Below, piece by piece: positions 17,717-27,361 of a DNA stretch of 39,309 nt. Source of the stretch: an uncultured Verrucomicrobiales bacterium. GTDB taxonomy: Bacteria > Verrucomicrobiota > Verrucomicrobiia > Verrucomicrobiales > Akkermansiaceae. Position numbers and translations under genes: made by a program. The stretch covers positions 1 to 39,309 of the forward strand of contig CALFSW010000395.1 of assembly GCA_937916505.1 (NCBI GenBank), in the 5' to 3' direction. Position 1 is the stretch's first letter, and the number at the start of each line of letters is the position of its first letter. The notes under the pieces are model-generated. The model was not told the DNA's origin. It saw only the letters and a list, made by a program, of their open reading frames with translations, and did not search any database.

Positions 17717-18955
17717 ATGAGCGATTCAAAAAAAGAAATCTCCCTGGGGAAACGTGTCTTTCGCATCCTTTCCGGATACGAGATTGCGGTCGTTTGTTTA
17801 AGCCTTTTGTTCATCCTCACCTTCTTTGGGACGATCGAGCAAAAGTGGTTCGGGCTGTGGTCGACGATTCACAAATACTTCGACATCAAGTCCCTCTATG
17901 TGCTGCCCACTCGTGGGGACGGCAAGCCCATCTTTTTCCCGTTGCCCGGAGCCTACTGGGTGATTGTGGTTCTTGGAATCAACATGCTTTGCGGGGCGAT
18001 CATCCGGGCCCGGAAAGGGTGGAAGAAATTCGGAGTGCTCCTGAGTCATTGCGCCATTCTCTTCATGCTCTTCGCGGGTGCTGTCTCCAGTGTCACCAAG
18101 GAAGAAGGTCATATGCGCATCCTCCAGGGTGAAAAATCCGACTATGCCCAAAAGCTCTTCAAGCATGAGATCGAGATTTTTAAATACGATGAGAACGGAG
18201 ACCGTGAGCCACCCGCCATTGTTCGGTCGAAGCACATCAAGTCTCTTGGTCCAAAAAAGAAGCTCAACGCCACCTTTGAGAAATTCGACTTCACTCTGCA
18301 AGTCGACCACTTCCTCCCGGTTGCCGAACTCGCTCTGGCCTCACCGTCCAGTCCGGCTCCTGACGGGGTCGAAGTGGTGGATGGATTTTTCCTCGTCGAG
18401 ACCGAGAAAAACATCCAACAGGAAGAGGCGAACCTCCCCGGATGCTACGTCACGGTAAAGGACGAGTCCGGAGGCACGATCCAGCGTCTCGTGCTTTGGG
18501 CCGGCAATCCCTATCCGGTGAGCTTCACACACGGGGGCCAACGCTATGGAGTGACCTATCTGATGGAAGTCTGGCCAATGCCTTTCATGGTCGATCTCCA
18601 CCGGACCTTTGGTGAGGACCATCCGGGGACCAATATTCCGCGTTGGTTTCAGAGTGACATCACCAAGATTGATGGGGATGATGGGGAACAGCGCGAAGAT
18701 TACAAAATTGTCATGAACGAGCCCGCCCGTCATGGCGGCTACACTCTCTACCAGGCCGGATACACCAAGGCTGCCGAGGGGGAAACTCCATCTTCGACCT
18801 TCGCGGTCGTGAAAAACCCTTCCGACAAGTGGCCGGAGTATGCGCTCTACGCATCCACCATTGGGCTGCTGATTCACTTTATTACGATGCTCTTCCGTTT
18901 TGCGGGAGGGAGTCGGCCCAAGAAACTCAAAACCACCGAACCTTCCGTCTCGTGA
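17717..18955 (+). CDS. resB: Cytochrome c biogenesis protein ResB
   Basis: Protein of 412 aa of the ResB/Ccs1 family, which with CcsA forms the System II cytochrome c synthase that attaches heme to CxxCH motifs outside the inner membrane. Transmembrane segments lie at about residues 21-41, 75-95 and 105-125 and a last one at about 378-398, with a large extracytoplasmic domain between the third and fourth. This is the expected ResB topology. Typical stretches are LSGYEIAVVCL, the KKFGVLLSHCAILFMLFAGA helix, and NEPARHGGYTLYQAGY before the last helix. The gene ends in a stop-start overlap with ccsA. Its presence fits the several CxxCH proteins encoded in this window. Confidence 0.93.
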   Translation: MSDSKKEISLGKRVFRILSGYEIAVVCLSLLFILTFFGTIEQKWFGLWSTIHKYFDIKSLYVLPTRGDGKPIFFPLPGAYWVIVVLGINMLCGAIIRARKGWKKFGVLLSHCAILFMLFAGAVSSVTKEEGHMRILQGEKSDYAQKLFKHEIEIFKYDENGDREPPAIVRSKHIKSLGPKKKLNATFEKFDFTLQVDHFLPVAELALASPSSPAPDGVEVVDGFFLVETEKNIQQEEANLPGCYVTVKDESGGTIQRLVLWAGNPYPVSFTHGGQRYGVTYLMEVWPMPFMVDLHRTFGEDHPGTNIPRWFQSDITKIDGDDGEQREDYKIVMNEPARHGGYTLYQAGYTKAAEGETPSSTFAVVKNPSDKWPEYALYASTIGLLIHFITMLFRFAGGSRPKKLKTTEPSVS

Positions 18956-21030
18956 GTGCCAACCCGCTTCCAAACCCAGATCCTGAAAGCAAAGCCCTTC
19001 GCTGGGGATTGGCCATTTTTTTCCTTCTGGTTCTCTTCGCTCTCATCGCCTTTGGAATCCGCGGAGTGATCCCGCCGACCGACGTGCGGGAAGTTGACGC
19101 CTATTCGCCATGGAGTGAGGAGGTGGTTGAGGCCGCTTCTGCCATTCCGGTTCAGGACGGCGGGCGGATCAAACCCCTTGCCACCTTCGCCCGCTTCAAA
19201 ATGCTGACCTTTCACGGTTCGCTGACGATGAAGGTGAAGTCAGGAGGAACGGTTCACAAGATTGGTCCGGTCGAGTGGTTGCTCGATTGCATGTTTCGTC
19301 CCGAGCTTGTCGATAACCTCCCGGTCTTTCGCCTCGATGATTCCGATATCTTGAAACCCTTTGGGATCGAAACGAAAGACCGTCGTGCCCGGTTGAGTTT
19401 TAAAGACATTGAAAACGGTGGGGACGCCGATGAAGACGGCTTTCAAAAGCTCATCAATCGGGGCCGTGATCTGTTACAGCAAAGAGAGGAGCTTGGTGAG
19501 GACTCGCTGTCTCCAAACGAAAAGAAGACGGTGGAGTTTGCCCAGCTTGTTCTCAACTACACCGGGATTCGGGACTCGTTTGACATTCTTCGTGGAGGTT
19601 TGCCCGAACTCGATCCCAAGCAGCTCGCATACGTCGATGAGGCAGTATTGGAAATGCTCGACAAAGTGAGTGATCCTTCCCGTTTCAGCTACTGGATGCC
19701 TGTGGTGGACCGGGTGATCGCATCAACCCGGAGGCTTGAAACGCCAGAAGCGAGGGAATTTGAATATGAATTGAACCGCCAGCTGACCTTCGCAAAGTAT
19801 GGCCCGGTCATACTTCCGCCCCAAAGTAAGGACGAAGAGGAATGGACTTCCCTGGGAAATGGAATGGAAAAATTCCTGCAAGGAAAGTTGGAAGAGCCCA
19901 CCGCGATGATGAAGGACTTCAAGGCTCTCGAGGATTTGGGGGAGTTATCAAAAAAGCCGAATTCCGAAGATTTTCTCAAGAGCCTGACCGCATTTAAGGA
20001 CGACTTGCGCGAGCGAGCCGGGAGCCGGGATGAAGGTGAGAAGATTGATTCCGAAGTTTCCTACTATGAGCGAAACCACTTTATGCACGCGCTCATTTGG
20101 TTCATCGCGGCATTTGTGGTCTCTGCCATCGGCTGGATTGTGAGAGAGGGCAAGGCAGGCAGGATTGTGGGGTGGATCACCTCCATTCTCTATGTCACTG
20201 GCAGTGCTTATCTTCTCGCGGGAATCGTTCATCGGTTTATCATCACCGGACGCCCTCCGGTCTCCAATCTCTATGACACAATCCCGTTCATTTCTGCCGG
20301 AGCAGTTATTGTTCTCGGGATTTCCGAGCTCTTGACCCGCCGCAGAATTCTGCTCTCGGTTGGAGCCGCACTGGGAGTCATGGGACTGTTCTTTGCATTC
20401 CGTTTTGAGCTGGGAGATGCCCAAGATAATATGGATCCCTTACGGGCGGTATTGGACTCCAACTACTGGCTCGCAACACATGTGGTGACGGTTACGATCG
20501 GGTATTGCGGCGGGCTCGTCGCCTGCTTTCTCTCCATGGTTTATGTCTTCCTTGCTCTTGCCGGAGTGATGAAAGATCCCAAGGCTTTTCATCGGTTCAT
20601 GACCCGCGCCGTATACGGAATCACCTGCTTCACCCTGTTGTTCGCCTTGGTGGGAACCGTGCTCGGAGGGATCTGGGCCAATGATTCATGGGGACGATTT
20701 TGGGGGTGGGATCCCAAGGAAAATGGGGCCTTATTGATCGTCTTGTGGTGTCTCATCATTCTTCACTGTCGACTGGCAGGTTGGATGAAAGGCTGGGGGC
20801 TTCATCTCATGAGCATTCTCGGTGGATCGGTTGTCGTCTTCTCCTGGTGGGGAGTCAATATGCTGGAAGTCGGTCTGCACTCCTATGGCTTTATCAAAGG
20901 AGCAAGCACGGTTTACTACTTCTATTTCGCAACCTTGATCGCGTTTTTGGTGGGAGTTGTTGCCTGGGCCATTGAGAAGTTCCAGCCGAAGCAGTCGCGC
21001 CAAACGTCTCCCGTAATTCCCAAAGTCTGA
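18952..21030 (+). CDS. ccsA: Cytochrome c biogenesis protein CcsA with long N-terminal extension
   Basis: Protein of 692 aa. The chosen GTG start at 18952 overlaps the resB stop (GTGA), a common translational-coupling arrangement; the open frame extends back to 18829 inside resB, but that part is not a plausible N-terminus. The first membrane helix (about 15-35) is followed by about 330 residues of soluble, charged sequence. From about residue 370 there is a CcsA/ResC-type multi-helix domain with the tryptophan-rich heme-handling motif WGRFWGWDPKENGALL and conserved histidines such as the one in ATHVVTVTIGY. CcsA presents heme to ResB for attachment to apocytochromes. The long extracytoplasmic extension exceeds the usual CcsA length of about 300-400 aa. 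Confidence 0.92.
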   Translation: MSANPLPNPDPESKALRWGLAIFFLLVLFALIAFGIRGVIPPTDVREVDAYSPWSEEVVEAASAIPVQDGGRIKPLATFARFKMLTFHGSLTMKVKSGGTVHKIGPVEWLLDCMFRPELVDNLPVFRLDDSDILKPFGIETKDRRARLSFKDIENGGDADEDGFQKLINRGRDLLQQREELGEDSLSPNEKKTVEFAQLVLNYTGIRDSFDILRGGLPELDPKQLAYVDEAVLEMLDKVSDPSRFSYWMPVVDRVIASTRRLETPEAREFEYELNRQLTFAKYGPVILPPQSKDEEEWTSLGNGMEKFLQGKLEEPTAMMKDFKALEDLGELSKKPNSEDFLKSLTAFKDDLRERAGSRDEGEKIDSEVSYYERNHFMHALIWFIAAFVVSAIGWIVREGKAGRIVGWITSILYVTGSAYLLAGIVHRFIITGRPPVSNLYDTIPFISAGAVIVLGISELLTRRRILLSVGAALGVMGLFFAFRFELGDAQDNMDPLRAVLDSNYWLATHVVTVTIGYCGGLVACFLSMVYVFLALAGVMKDPKAFHRFMTRAVYGITCFTLLFALVGTVLGGIWANDSWGRFWGWDPKENGALLIVLWCLIILHCRLAGWMKGWGLHLMSILGGSVVVFSWWGVNMLEVGLHSYGFIKGASTVYYFYFATLIAFLVGVVAWAIEKFQPKQSRQTSPVIPKV

Positions 21031-21118
21031 CCCTCGGAAATTCGGCAAGGGATCATTGTTTTGGTCTGCTCATAGATCTGTCTTTAGGAAGCCATTCCGG
21101 ATGTGGTAGAGCTTCTTT

Positions 21119-22645
21119 ATGAAGTTCGTTCTCCTATTGCTTGCTTGTTTTCACGTCGCACGTGCCGACCAACTTCCGAACATCGTTTTTATTTTGGCAG
21201 ATGATTTGGGTTATGGAGACGTCGCCTGCTACAATCCCGGGTCAAAGATCCCGACGCCCCATCTTGATCGTCTTGCGAGGGAGGGGATGCGGTTCACGGA
21301 TGCTCATAGTCCGGCGACTGTGTGTACGCCGACCCGCTATAGTTTGCTGACCGGGCGGATGTGCTTTCGGACCGGCCGGTCCCGGGTTTTCTCGGGGGTG
21401 GGAGGTCCGTGTCTCATCGAAGAAGGGCGGCTCACTCTCCCGGCGATGCTTCAGGAAAAAGGATATGCCACCGCTCTCTTTGGAAAGTGGCATGTTGGAA
21501 TGAGCTTCTTCGACAAAGAAGGGAAGAGGATCGAGGAGCAGGGGTTGAAGGGGGTCGAAAAGATCGACTACTCACGACCAGTGGGAGGATCTCCAATCGA
21601 GTTTGGCTTTGATCACTTTTATGGCACCGCTTGTTGTCCCACTACGGATTGGCTTTATGCCTATATTGAGGGTGATCGCATTCCGGTGCCTCCGGTGAAG
21701 CAGATTGATAAGAGTTTATTGCCCAAGCATCCCTATGCCAACGACTGTCGTGCCGGGATGGTCGCGCCCAATTTTGACCTGGAGGAAGTGGACCTCGTCT
21801 TTCTCAAAAAGAGCCGGGAGTTTTTGTCGTCCCATGTGAAAGAGGCTCCTAAAAACCCCTTCTTCCTTCTTCACTCGATGCAGGCGGTTCATTTGCCCTC
21901 GTTTCCGGCCAAGCAGTTTCAGGGAAAGAGCAACTCCGGACCCCACGGAGATTTTATTTACCAGATGGATTGGATTGTGGGGCAGCTGACGAAGACGCTT
22001 TCCGATCTTGGAGTGGCCGACAACACCATCGTGATGTTTGGATCTGATAACGGCCCCGAGGTGCCTTCGGTCATAGCGATGCGCCGGGACCACGGCCACG
22101 ATGGAGCCCGTCCGTGGCGGGGAGTGAAGCGCGATCAATGGGAGGGCGGACACCGGACTCCGTTCATTGTGAAGTGGCCGGGGGTGGTGAAAGCCGGATC
22201 CACCAGCGATGAAATCGTGAGTCTTACCGACGTCTTTGCCACCTGCGCCGCCATCACCGGGACGAAGTTTGCCAACACTGCCGGTGAAGACAGTTTTGAT
22301 CTCACTCCGGTGCTCGAACAGGCCCCTCTAAAAAAGCCGATCCGCCCCTATCTTTTGCAGCAAACCTTTGCGATGAAGTTATCGATCCGTCAGGGGAATT
22401 GGAAGTATATCGATCATAAGGGATCGGGAGGAAATAACTACGAGAGAACCGGTGAGTGGGGCATGAATCAATATGCCCTGCCTGATACCGACCCGGATGC
22501 TCCGGGGCAGTTGTTCAACTTGAAAAATGATCCTGGTGAGACGAGGAATCTTTATTCGAAAAACCCTCAAGTGTCGGCCCGGTTGAAGGCACTTCTGGAG
22601 AAATCGAAGGAATCCGGCCGGAGTGCTCCTTTGCCGGGGAAATGA
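21119..22645 (+). CDS. Secreted sulfatase (arylsulfatase type)
   Basis: Protein of 508 aa with a signal peptide (MKFVLLLLACFHVARA) and a type I sulfatase domain. The metal-binding aspartates are D28-D29 in FILADDLGYGD. The formylglycine-forming motif is C69-T-P-T-R, followed by YSLLTGR, so C69 should be converted to formylglycine by an FGE-type enzyme, which is not encoded here. Further family motifs are GKWHVG and the FGSDNGPE segment that supplies metal ligands. It should remove sulfate esters from a polysaccharide or aryl sulfate outside the cytoplasm; the substrate is unknown. It is transcribed toward the second sulfatase gene, and the two stops are 4 bp apart. Confidence 0.95.
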   Translation: MKFVLLLLACFHVARADQLPNIVFILADDLGYGDVACYNPGSKIPTPHLDRLAREGMRFTDAHSPATVCTPTRYSLLTGRMCFRTGRSRVFSGVGGPCLIEEGRLTLPAMLQEKGYATALFGKWHVGMSFFDKEGKRIEEQGLKGVEKIDYSRPVGGSPIEFGFDHFYGTACCPTTDWLYAYIEGDRIPVPPVKQIDKSLLPKHPYANDCRAGMVAPNFDLEEVDLVFLKKSREFLSSHVKEAPKNPFFLLHSMQAVHLPSFPAKQFQGKSNSGPHGDFIYQMDWIVGQLTKTLSDLGVADNTIVMFGSDNGPEVPSVIAMRRDHGHDGARPWRGVKRDQWEGGHRTPFIVKWPGVVKAGSTSDEIVSLTDVFATCAAITGTKFANTAGEDSFDLTPVLEQAPLKKPIRPYLLQQTFAMKLSIRQGNWKYIDHKGSGGNNYERTGEWGMNQYALPDTDPDAPGQLFNLKNDPGETRNLYSKNPQVSARLKALLEKSKESGRSAPLPGK

Positions 22646-22649
22646 TCAT

Positions 22650-24092
22650 CTAGGGCTTGATGCCAGTTCCGGATTTGTGGGTGAGCTCACCGAGCTTCTT
22701 CAAAAGCTCCTTGTGAGCGGGATCACCGGCGACGTTTTTGGTCGCTTGGGGATCGGCTTTGAGGTCGATCAAGGTGATGTCTTCGAGCTTTCCGGTATGG
22801 TCTTTTTTACGCCATTCGGTGTAGCGATAGCGATTGGTTCGGACACTCGTGCCGAGGACTTTGCCAACCTTGGGCTTGCTCTTGAAATATTGGCTGAAGA
22901 CGCCTTCCTTCCATTTGGCTTTCGGGTTTTGAATTACGGCCTTGAGGGAAACACCGTGAAGTTCTTTAGGGATGGTGACGTTGCTGAGGTCGCAGATCGT
23001 AGGGAAAAGATCGACGAGTTCGGTGAGGGCTTGAGTGCGTTGTCCGCCTTTCAGTTGGGGAGAAGCGATGATGAGAGGGACTTTGGCCGCGACTTCGTAG
23101 GTGGTGTGTTTGCACCACTCGCCGTAGTCGCCGAGGTAGTATCCGTGGTCTCCCCAAAGAACGATGATGGTGTTCTGGGCGAGGCCGGTGGTTTCGAGGG
23201 CGTTAATGACACGGCCGACTTGCGCGTCCATGAAACTGACGGAGGCGCGGTAGCCGTGGATGAGTTCGCGGGTTTTCTCGTCGTTGAGGACTTTGGTTTT
23301 GGGATCGATGTCGGAGTAATTTTTGAGTTCTCCCCAGGTCGAGCCGTCGTAGGAAAGACCGTCGGCTACTTTGTCACGTGAGGGGACTTTGATCTTGGAA
23401 CGATCATAAAGATCCCAGTATTTGCCGGGAGCATTGAAAGGGAGGTGGGGCTTGCTGAAGCCGACGGCGAGGAAAAAGGGCTTGTCCGCCGCCGCAAGTT
23501 TTTCCAGTCGCTTGACAGCGGCCTTGGCGACTCCGCCGTCGTTGTAGATGTCACCGCTGACATCGCCGCCGTTTTCGCTGGCGGGTCCGTTGCTGCGGAC
23601 ACCGGTTTCTTTTTGAATCCGGCGGGCTTTCTTTGAGGCGGCGATGCCGGCGGGCGAGGCGTATTGTTGGCCGAGTCCCCGGAGGGGCTTCTCGGACCAG
23701 CCTTGTGGGAAATCGTCGTTGTGGGCGTGATAGATTTTTCCAATCGAGAGGGTTTGGTAGCCTTGCGCTTTGAAGTGTTGAGGCATCGAGAGGGCGTCGG
23801 GATTCATCTCACGCATGGGCGTTTTGAAGTTCCAGCAACGGGTGGTTTGTGGCCGCAGACCGGTCATGAGGCTGGCGCGGGAGGCCCCGCAAACTGCGAC
23901 CTGGCAATAGGTGCGCTCGAAAAGGGTTCCGCGCGCGGCGAGGGCATCGATGTTTGGAGAGTGAATGTCTTTGTATCCGTAACAGCGAAGCTCGGGACGG
24001 AGGTCATCGACTGCAATGAAGAGGACGTTGAGTTTTTCGGCCGCGAAACTGGATGATGCCAGGGCGAAGAGGAGGAGGTTGGAGCGGATCAT
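22650..24092 (-). CDS. Secreted sulfatase (iduronate-2-sulfatase type)
   Basis: Protein of 480 aa with a signal peptide (about residues 1-18) and a type I sulfatase domain of the iduronate-2-sulfatase-like branch. The N-terminal metal-binding residues are in FIAVDDLRPELRCYGY (D29-D30). The formylglycine site is C68-G-A-S-R, the cysteine/alanine variant of C-x-[PA]-x-R, followed by ASLMTG. Later motifs are SIGKIYH, GFSKPHLPF and WGDHGYYLGDYGEWCKHT, all usual for this branch. It is predicted to act on sulfated sugar acids, but the exact glycan cannot be told. The ATG overlaps the stop of the large cytochrome/HEAT gene (ATGA, 24089-24092), so the two genes are translationally coupled. Confidence 0.95.
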   Translation of the reverse strand: MIRSNLLLFALASSSFAAEKLNVLFIAVDDLRPELRCYGYKDIHSPNIDALAARGTLFERTYCQVAVCGASRASLMTGLRPQTTRCWNFKTPMREMNPDALSMPQHFKAQGYQTLSIGKIYHAHNDDFPQGWSEKPLRGLGQQYASPAGIAASKKARRIQKETGVRSNGPASENGGDVSGDIYNDGGVAKAAVKRLEKLAAADKPFFLAVGFSKPHLPFNAPGKYWDLYDRSKIKVPSRDKVADGLSYDGSTWGELKNYSDIDPKTKVLNDEKTRELIHGYRASVSFMDAQVGRVINALETTGLAQNTIIVLWGDHGYYLGDYGEWCKHTTYEVAAKVPLIIASPQLKGGQRTQALTELVDLFPTICDLSNVTIPKELHGVSLKAVIQNPKAKWKEGVFSQYFKSKPKVGKVLGTSVRTNRYRYTEWRKKDHTGKLEDITLIDLKADPQATKNVAGDPAHKELLKKLGELTHKSGTGIKP

Positions 24093-27000
24093 TTTTTTGA
24101 GTTGGCTTTGAGAGTAGCGAGATACTCGATGACGTTGCGGATTTCGCGTTTGGTGAGGATCAGGCCCATTGGAGGCATGGTGGAAATGACGGGGCTGCGG
24201 TCTTTGACTTCGTTGGATTTTACTTTGGTGACTTTTCCTTCGGCATCACGGATTTGAATGAGGCCGTTCTTTTCGCTCTGAAAAAGTCCGGCAACCGACT
24301 TGCCGTTCTTGAGCGTGAGTGAGATGGAGCCGTAGCCGTCCGCGATGCCTTTTTGAGGGTCGACGATGGATTCGAGGAGGTGGGAGCGTTCCATTAGACC
24401 GATGGATTTCAGATTCGGGCCGATGTCGCTGCCTTTGCCATTGGCCACTTTGTGACAACGGATGCATTGGGCAGCGAGGTGGTTCATGAAAAGGTCTTTG
24501 CCTTTTGCTGCGTCGCCGCCTTCGAGGGTGTGGGAGAAGGCAGGGACCGGGGCTTTGAGTTTTCGGACGGCAGCGGCACCGAGGAGGTCGAGCTGGAGGG
24601 TGGCGGGGACGGTATTGAAGGTCGCGAGGAGCGATTCGAGAATTTGATCGCCTTTGGCCGAGGATAGAGGGTCGGCGAGGAAAGAAATCGCGGCTTGTTT
24701 CTCGCGGGTGGAGCCACCTTTTTTAAGGAGAGTTCTTTCGATATAGGCGAGGGCAGATTTAGCGTTGGTTTTGGCTAAGAGCATGAGTCCTGCGATGCGG
24801 ATCTCGTCGTTTCTTGCTTCGAGCGCCGAGGTGAGAATTGAATCGAGCTCGGGATGCTTTTGCGAGACGAGGGCGCGAAGGGCTTCGATTCTGAGTTCCG
24901 GCAGTGAGGTTTCATTCCGGGAGACTGCGATGAGGGCTTCTACCGGGATTTTGATTTTCAGAGAACGAGCCAAACTCATGGCTTGGCTTTGAATTTTCTG
25001 GGCCTGGTCAGAGAGAAGAGAGGTAAGCTTCGCTGTGAATGCTTCTTTGACTATGGCCGGGTCTCGCGGATCAAGGGGGCGGTAGCGACCATTCACCCGA
25101 TCGAGGGCATCCGGATGATGCCATTTAGAGAGTGCGTCCAAGGCGTCGAGACGAAGAATTTCGGGGGCGGTTTTTAGGGTCGAAAATGCGGCGACTCGTT
25201 TGGCGTGTTCCGGGGTGCCGAGGTGGAAGTTGGCGTTGATGGCGCGCCGGATCAGGGATTCGTTTTTGGTCCACTTGGTGTCGGCTAATGAAGCTGCGAG
25301 GGCGGGCATTGCTTCGGGAATGGTCCAGTCATCGTGGATGGCGCGAGCGGCTTCGGCGGCGACGTTTTCGAACTTGGATTTAAGGAAGGCAGAGACTGCC
25401 GGGTCGGCACGGCGACGGAGGGCGACGACGGCGATTTTTTGGATGAGTTCGGATTCGTCGTCGGCGAGGGCGGCGAGAAATTCTGAAGAGGCGCATCCGG
25501 TGAGGCCGACGATGGCAGCGTGGCGGAGGTAGGTGTCATTCTCGTTGATTGAGCGGGCCATTTTGAGGATTGCGCCACCGCTTCCAGAAGCTTCAAAGTT
25601 TCCGAGTGCGATGGCGGCGAAGAATTTTACGCGGTCGGATTCATCTGTGAGTCGCTCCTCAATCATCTCAAAGGCAAAGGGAGTGTCGGAGGGGTCTGGA
25701 GCCCGATGAAGGGCGAGATTGAACCCGAAGTTTTCGCTGTAGCATTTTAGGACCTGGGCGCGGATTTCAGGATCCGGGTCGGACAGTAATGCTAGGACGT
25801 CGCCGGTCGTTGATTTGATCATGCGGGCATGTTCGCAACGCGCCCAAATGGCATGAATTCTTGAAAGTTGCGGACCCGATTCAGATGCCTTCTTGAGTTC
25901 GATTTGGGCCCCACGTTTAACAAGTTCGAATTGCCCTTTGAGTCGCACCCGTTGATCGGGATGGTTTAGGATCGCGATGAGTTCGGTGGTGCTGGTTTTG
26001 GAAAAATCCGATCTGAGTGCCTTTGCGGTTTGTTCACGCAGCGGATCCTTTTTCTCAACGTCCCATTTCCAAACGGCTCCTTTTTGATTGAGAGGATATC
26101 CGCCGCCCCAATCCACTCCGTAGAGGGCTCCATCGGGGCCGAAGTTGATGCCAACGATGGGGACGCCATTCCCGATCTGCATGTCGTTGACCATCTTGTA
26201 AGACGCTCCGTTTTCTTGGACCTGGAAGGCCCATTGCTGTCCATTTGGCGCGCTGGTGTGGAAGAAGTAGTCCTTCCATTCTGTTCCGAGTGCAGTTCCG
26301 GGATTGAATGCCATTCCGGCCGGGCCGTTGTTGTAGAGGGAGATGGGCGGGAGGATGTAAGCGGGTTGGTTTTGCTGATAGGGGACGCTGAGGTTTTCAT
26401 CCATCCATGGGTTAAATTCACCTTTGCGATACTGCCAGTTGGACCGCCAACCGGCGTCCATGTGCTGCACGATGTAGACGAAGCGTTCTTTTTCACCGGG
26501 ACGATCCGAGTCGTTGTCGACGCCGAAGATGTTGCCGTATTGATCGAAGGCGATCTCCTGGACGTTGCGGAGTCCGCGGGCGTAAACTTCGAAGTTACTG
26601 CCATCGGGGTCGCAGCGGAGGACCGCTCCTTGGTTGGGATATTTGAAATGACGACCTTCCCTGGATTTGACGCCCACGCCCTTATCGCCAATCGTCCAGT
26701 AAATGCGGCCATCCGGCCCGACGGTGAGGCCGTGCATGTCATGACCGGCGTAGGCAAGATGGACTCCAAATCCGTAGGCGATGGATTCGCGGGTGTCTGC
26801 TTTTCCGTCGTCATTGATGTCGCGGAGTTTCCAGACATCGGGGACGATCGTGGTGTAAACATCGCCATCGTGATGGAGAACTCCGGCGGCGATTCCTGCG
26901 ATCTCATCCTTGAAGTTCTCGGCATAGACGGAGGTCTTGTCGGCGAAACCATCGCCATCGGTGTCTTCGATGAGGTGGATGCGTTCGCTGAGGACCTGGA

Positions 27001-27361
27001 GGTCGAGAAGGTCATTCTTGCCATCCTTGTTGAAATCTTTGACCCGCCTTTTATTGGCGGAGCTGTTTTCGGCCGTGAAAATTCTCTGATAAAAGGCGCG
27101 TTTGTCGTCGGGTGAGGTGAACGAAAGATCGTTGGGAATCCAGTCGCGATTGTTGCGGATATCGAGATCGTTGGCTTTTCGCCGTTGCGTCTGTGTCACG
27201 TAGGCGCGTCCCTTTTCATCAAAGGAAATGGCGACGGGATCAGGAACCGAAAAGTCAGGAGTCCATTTGGTGAACTCGAGTGATTTTGGGTCGGGCTTCT
27301 CCGCGAAGAGGGGGAGGGGCGAAAGGAGGAAGGCGAAAAGTGAGGCAATGGGGAGCTTCAT
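24089..27361 (-). CDS. PVC-type membrane-bound-dehydrogenase-like protein with HEAT repeats and C-terminal cytochrome c
   Basis: Secreted protein of 1090 aa. A signal peptide (residues 1-20) is followed by a beta-propeller domain of the soluble glucose dehydrogenase/membrane-bound dehydrogenase type (about 30-430). It shows GLTVGPDGRIYWTIGDKG, GLRNVQEIAFDQYGNIFGVDND and INFGPDGALYGVDWGGG. A long alpha-helical HEAT-like repeat region follows (about 450-930). A cytochrome c domain ends the protein, with heme motif CIRCH (C966, C969, H970) and a likely methionine axial ligand in STMPPMG (about M1065). This architecture is typical of Planctomycetota/Verrucomicrobiota, and a periplasmic sugar-oxidising or electron-transfer role is proposed for the family. 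It is the first gene of a two-gene unit with the iduronate-type sulfatase, implying a joint role in sulfated glycan breakdown. Confidence 0.93.
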   Translation of the reverse strand: MKLPIASLFAFLLSPLPLFAEKPDPKSLEFTKWTPDFSVPDPVAISFDEKGRAYVTQTQRRKANDLDIRNNRDWIPNDLSFTSPDDKRAFYQRIFTAENSSANKRRVKDFNKDGKNDLLDLQVLSERIHLIEDTDGDGFADKTSVYAENFKDEIAGIAAGVLHHDGDVYTTIVPDVWKLRDINDDGKADTRESIAYGFGVHLAYAGHDMHGLTVGPDGRIYWTIGDKGVGVKSREGRHFKYPNQGAVLRCDPDGSNFEVYARGLRNVQEIAFDQYGNIFGVDNDSDRPGEKERFVYIVQHMDAGWRSNWQYRKGEFNPWMDENLSVPYQQNQPAYILPPISLYNNGPAGMAFNPGTALGTEWKDYFFHTSAPNGQQWAFQVQENGASYKMVNDMQIGNGVPIVGINFGPDGALYGVDWGGGYPLNQKGAVWKWDVEKKDPLREQTAKALRSDFSKTSTTELIAILNHPDQRVRLKGQFELVKRGAQIELKKASESGPQLSRIHAIWARCEHARMIKSTTGDVLALLSDPDPEIRAQVLKCYSENFGFNLALHRAPDPSDTPFAFEMIEERLTDESDRVKFFAAIALGNFEASGSGGAILKMARSINENDTYLRHAAIVGLTGCASSEFLAALADDESELIQKIAVVALRRRADPAVSAFLKSKFENVAAEAARAIHDDWTIPEAMPALAASLADTKWTKNESLIRRAINANFHLGTPEHAKRVAAFSTLKTAPEILRLDALDALSKWHHPDALDRVNGRYRPLDPRDPAIVKEAFTAKLTSLLSDQAQKIQSQAMSLARSLKIKIPVEALIAVSRNETSLPELRIEALRALVSQKHPELDSILTSALEARNDEIRIAGLMLLAKTNAKSALAYIERTLLKKGGSTREKQAAISFLADPLSSAKGDQILESLLATFNTVPATLQLDLLGAAAVRKLKAPVPAFSHTLEGGDAAKGKDLFMNHLAAQCIRCHKVANGKGSDIGPNLKSIGLMERSHLLESIVDPQKGIADGYGSISLTLKNGKSVAGLFQSEKNGLIQIRDAEGKVTKVKSNEVKDRSPVISTMPPMGLILTKREIRNVIEYLATLKANSKK

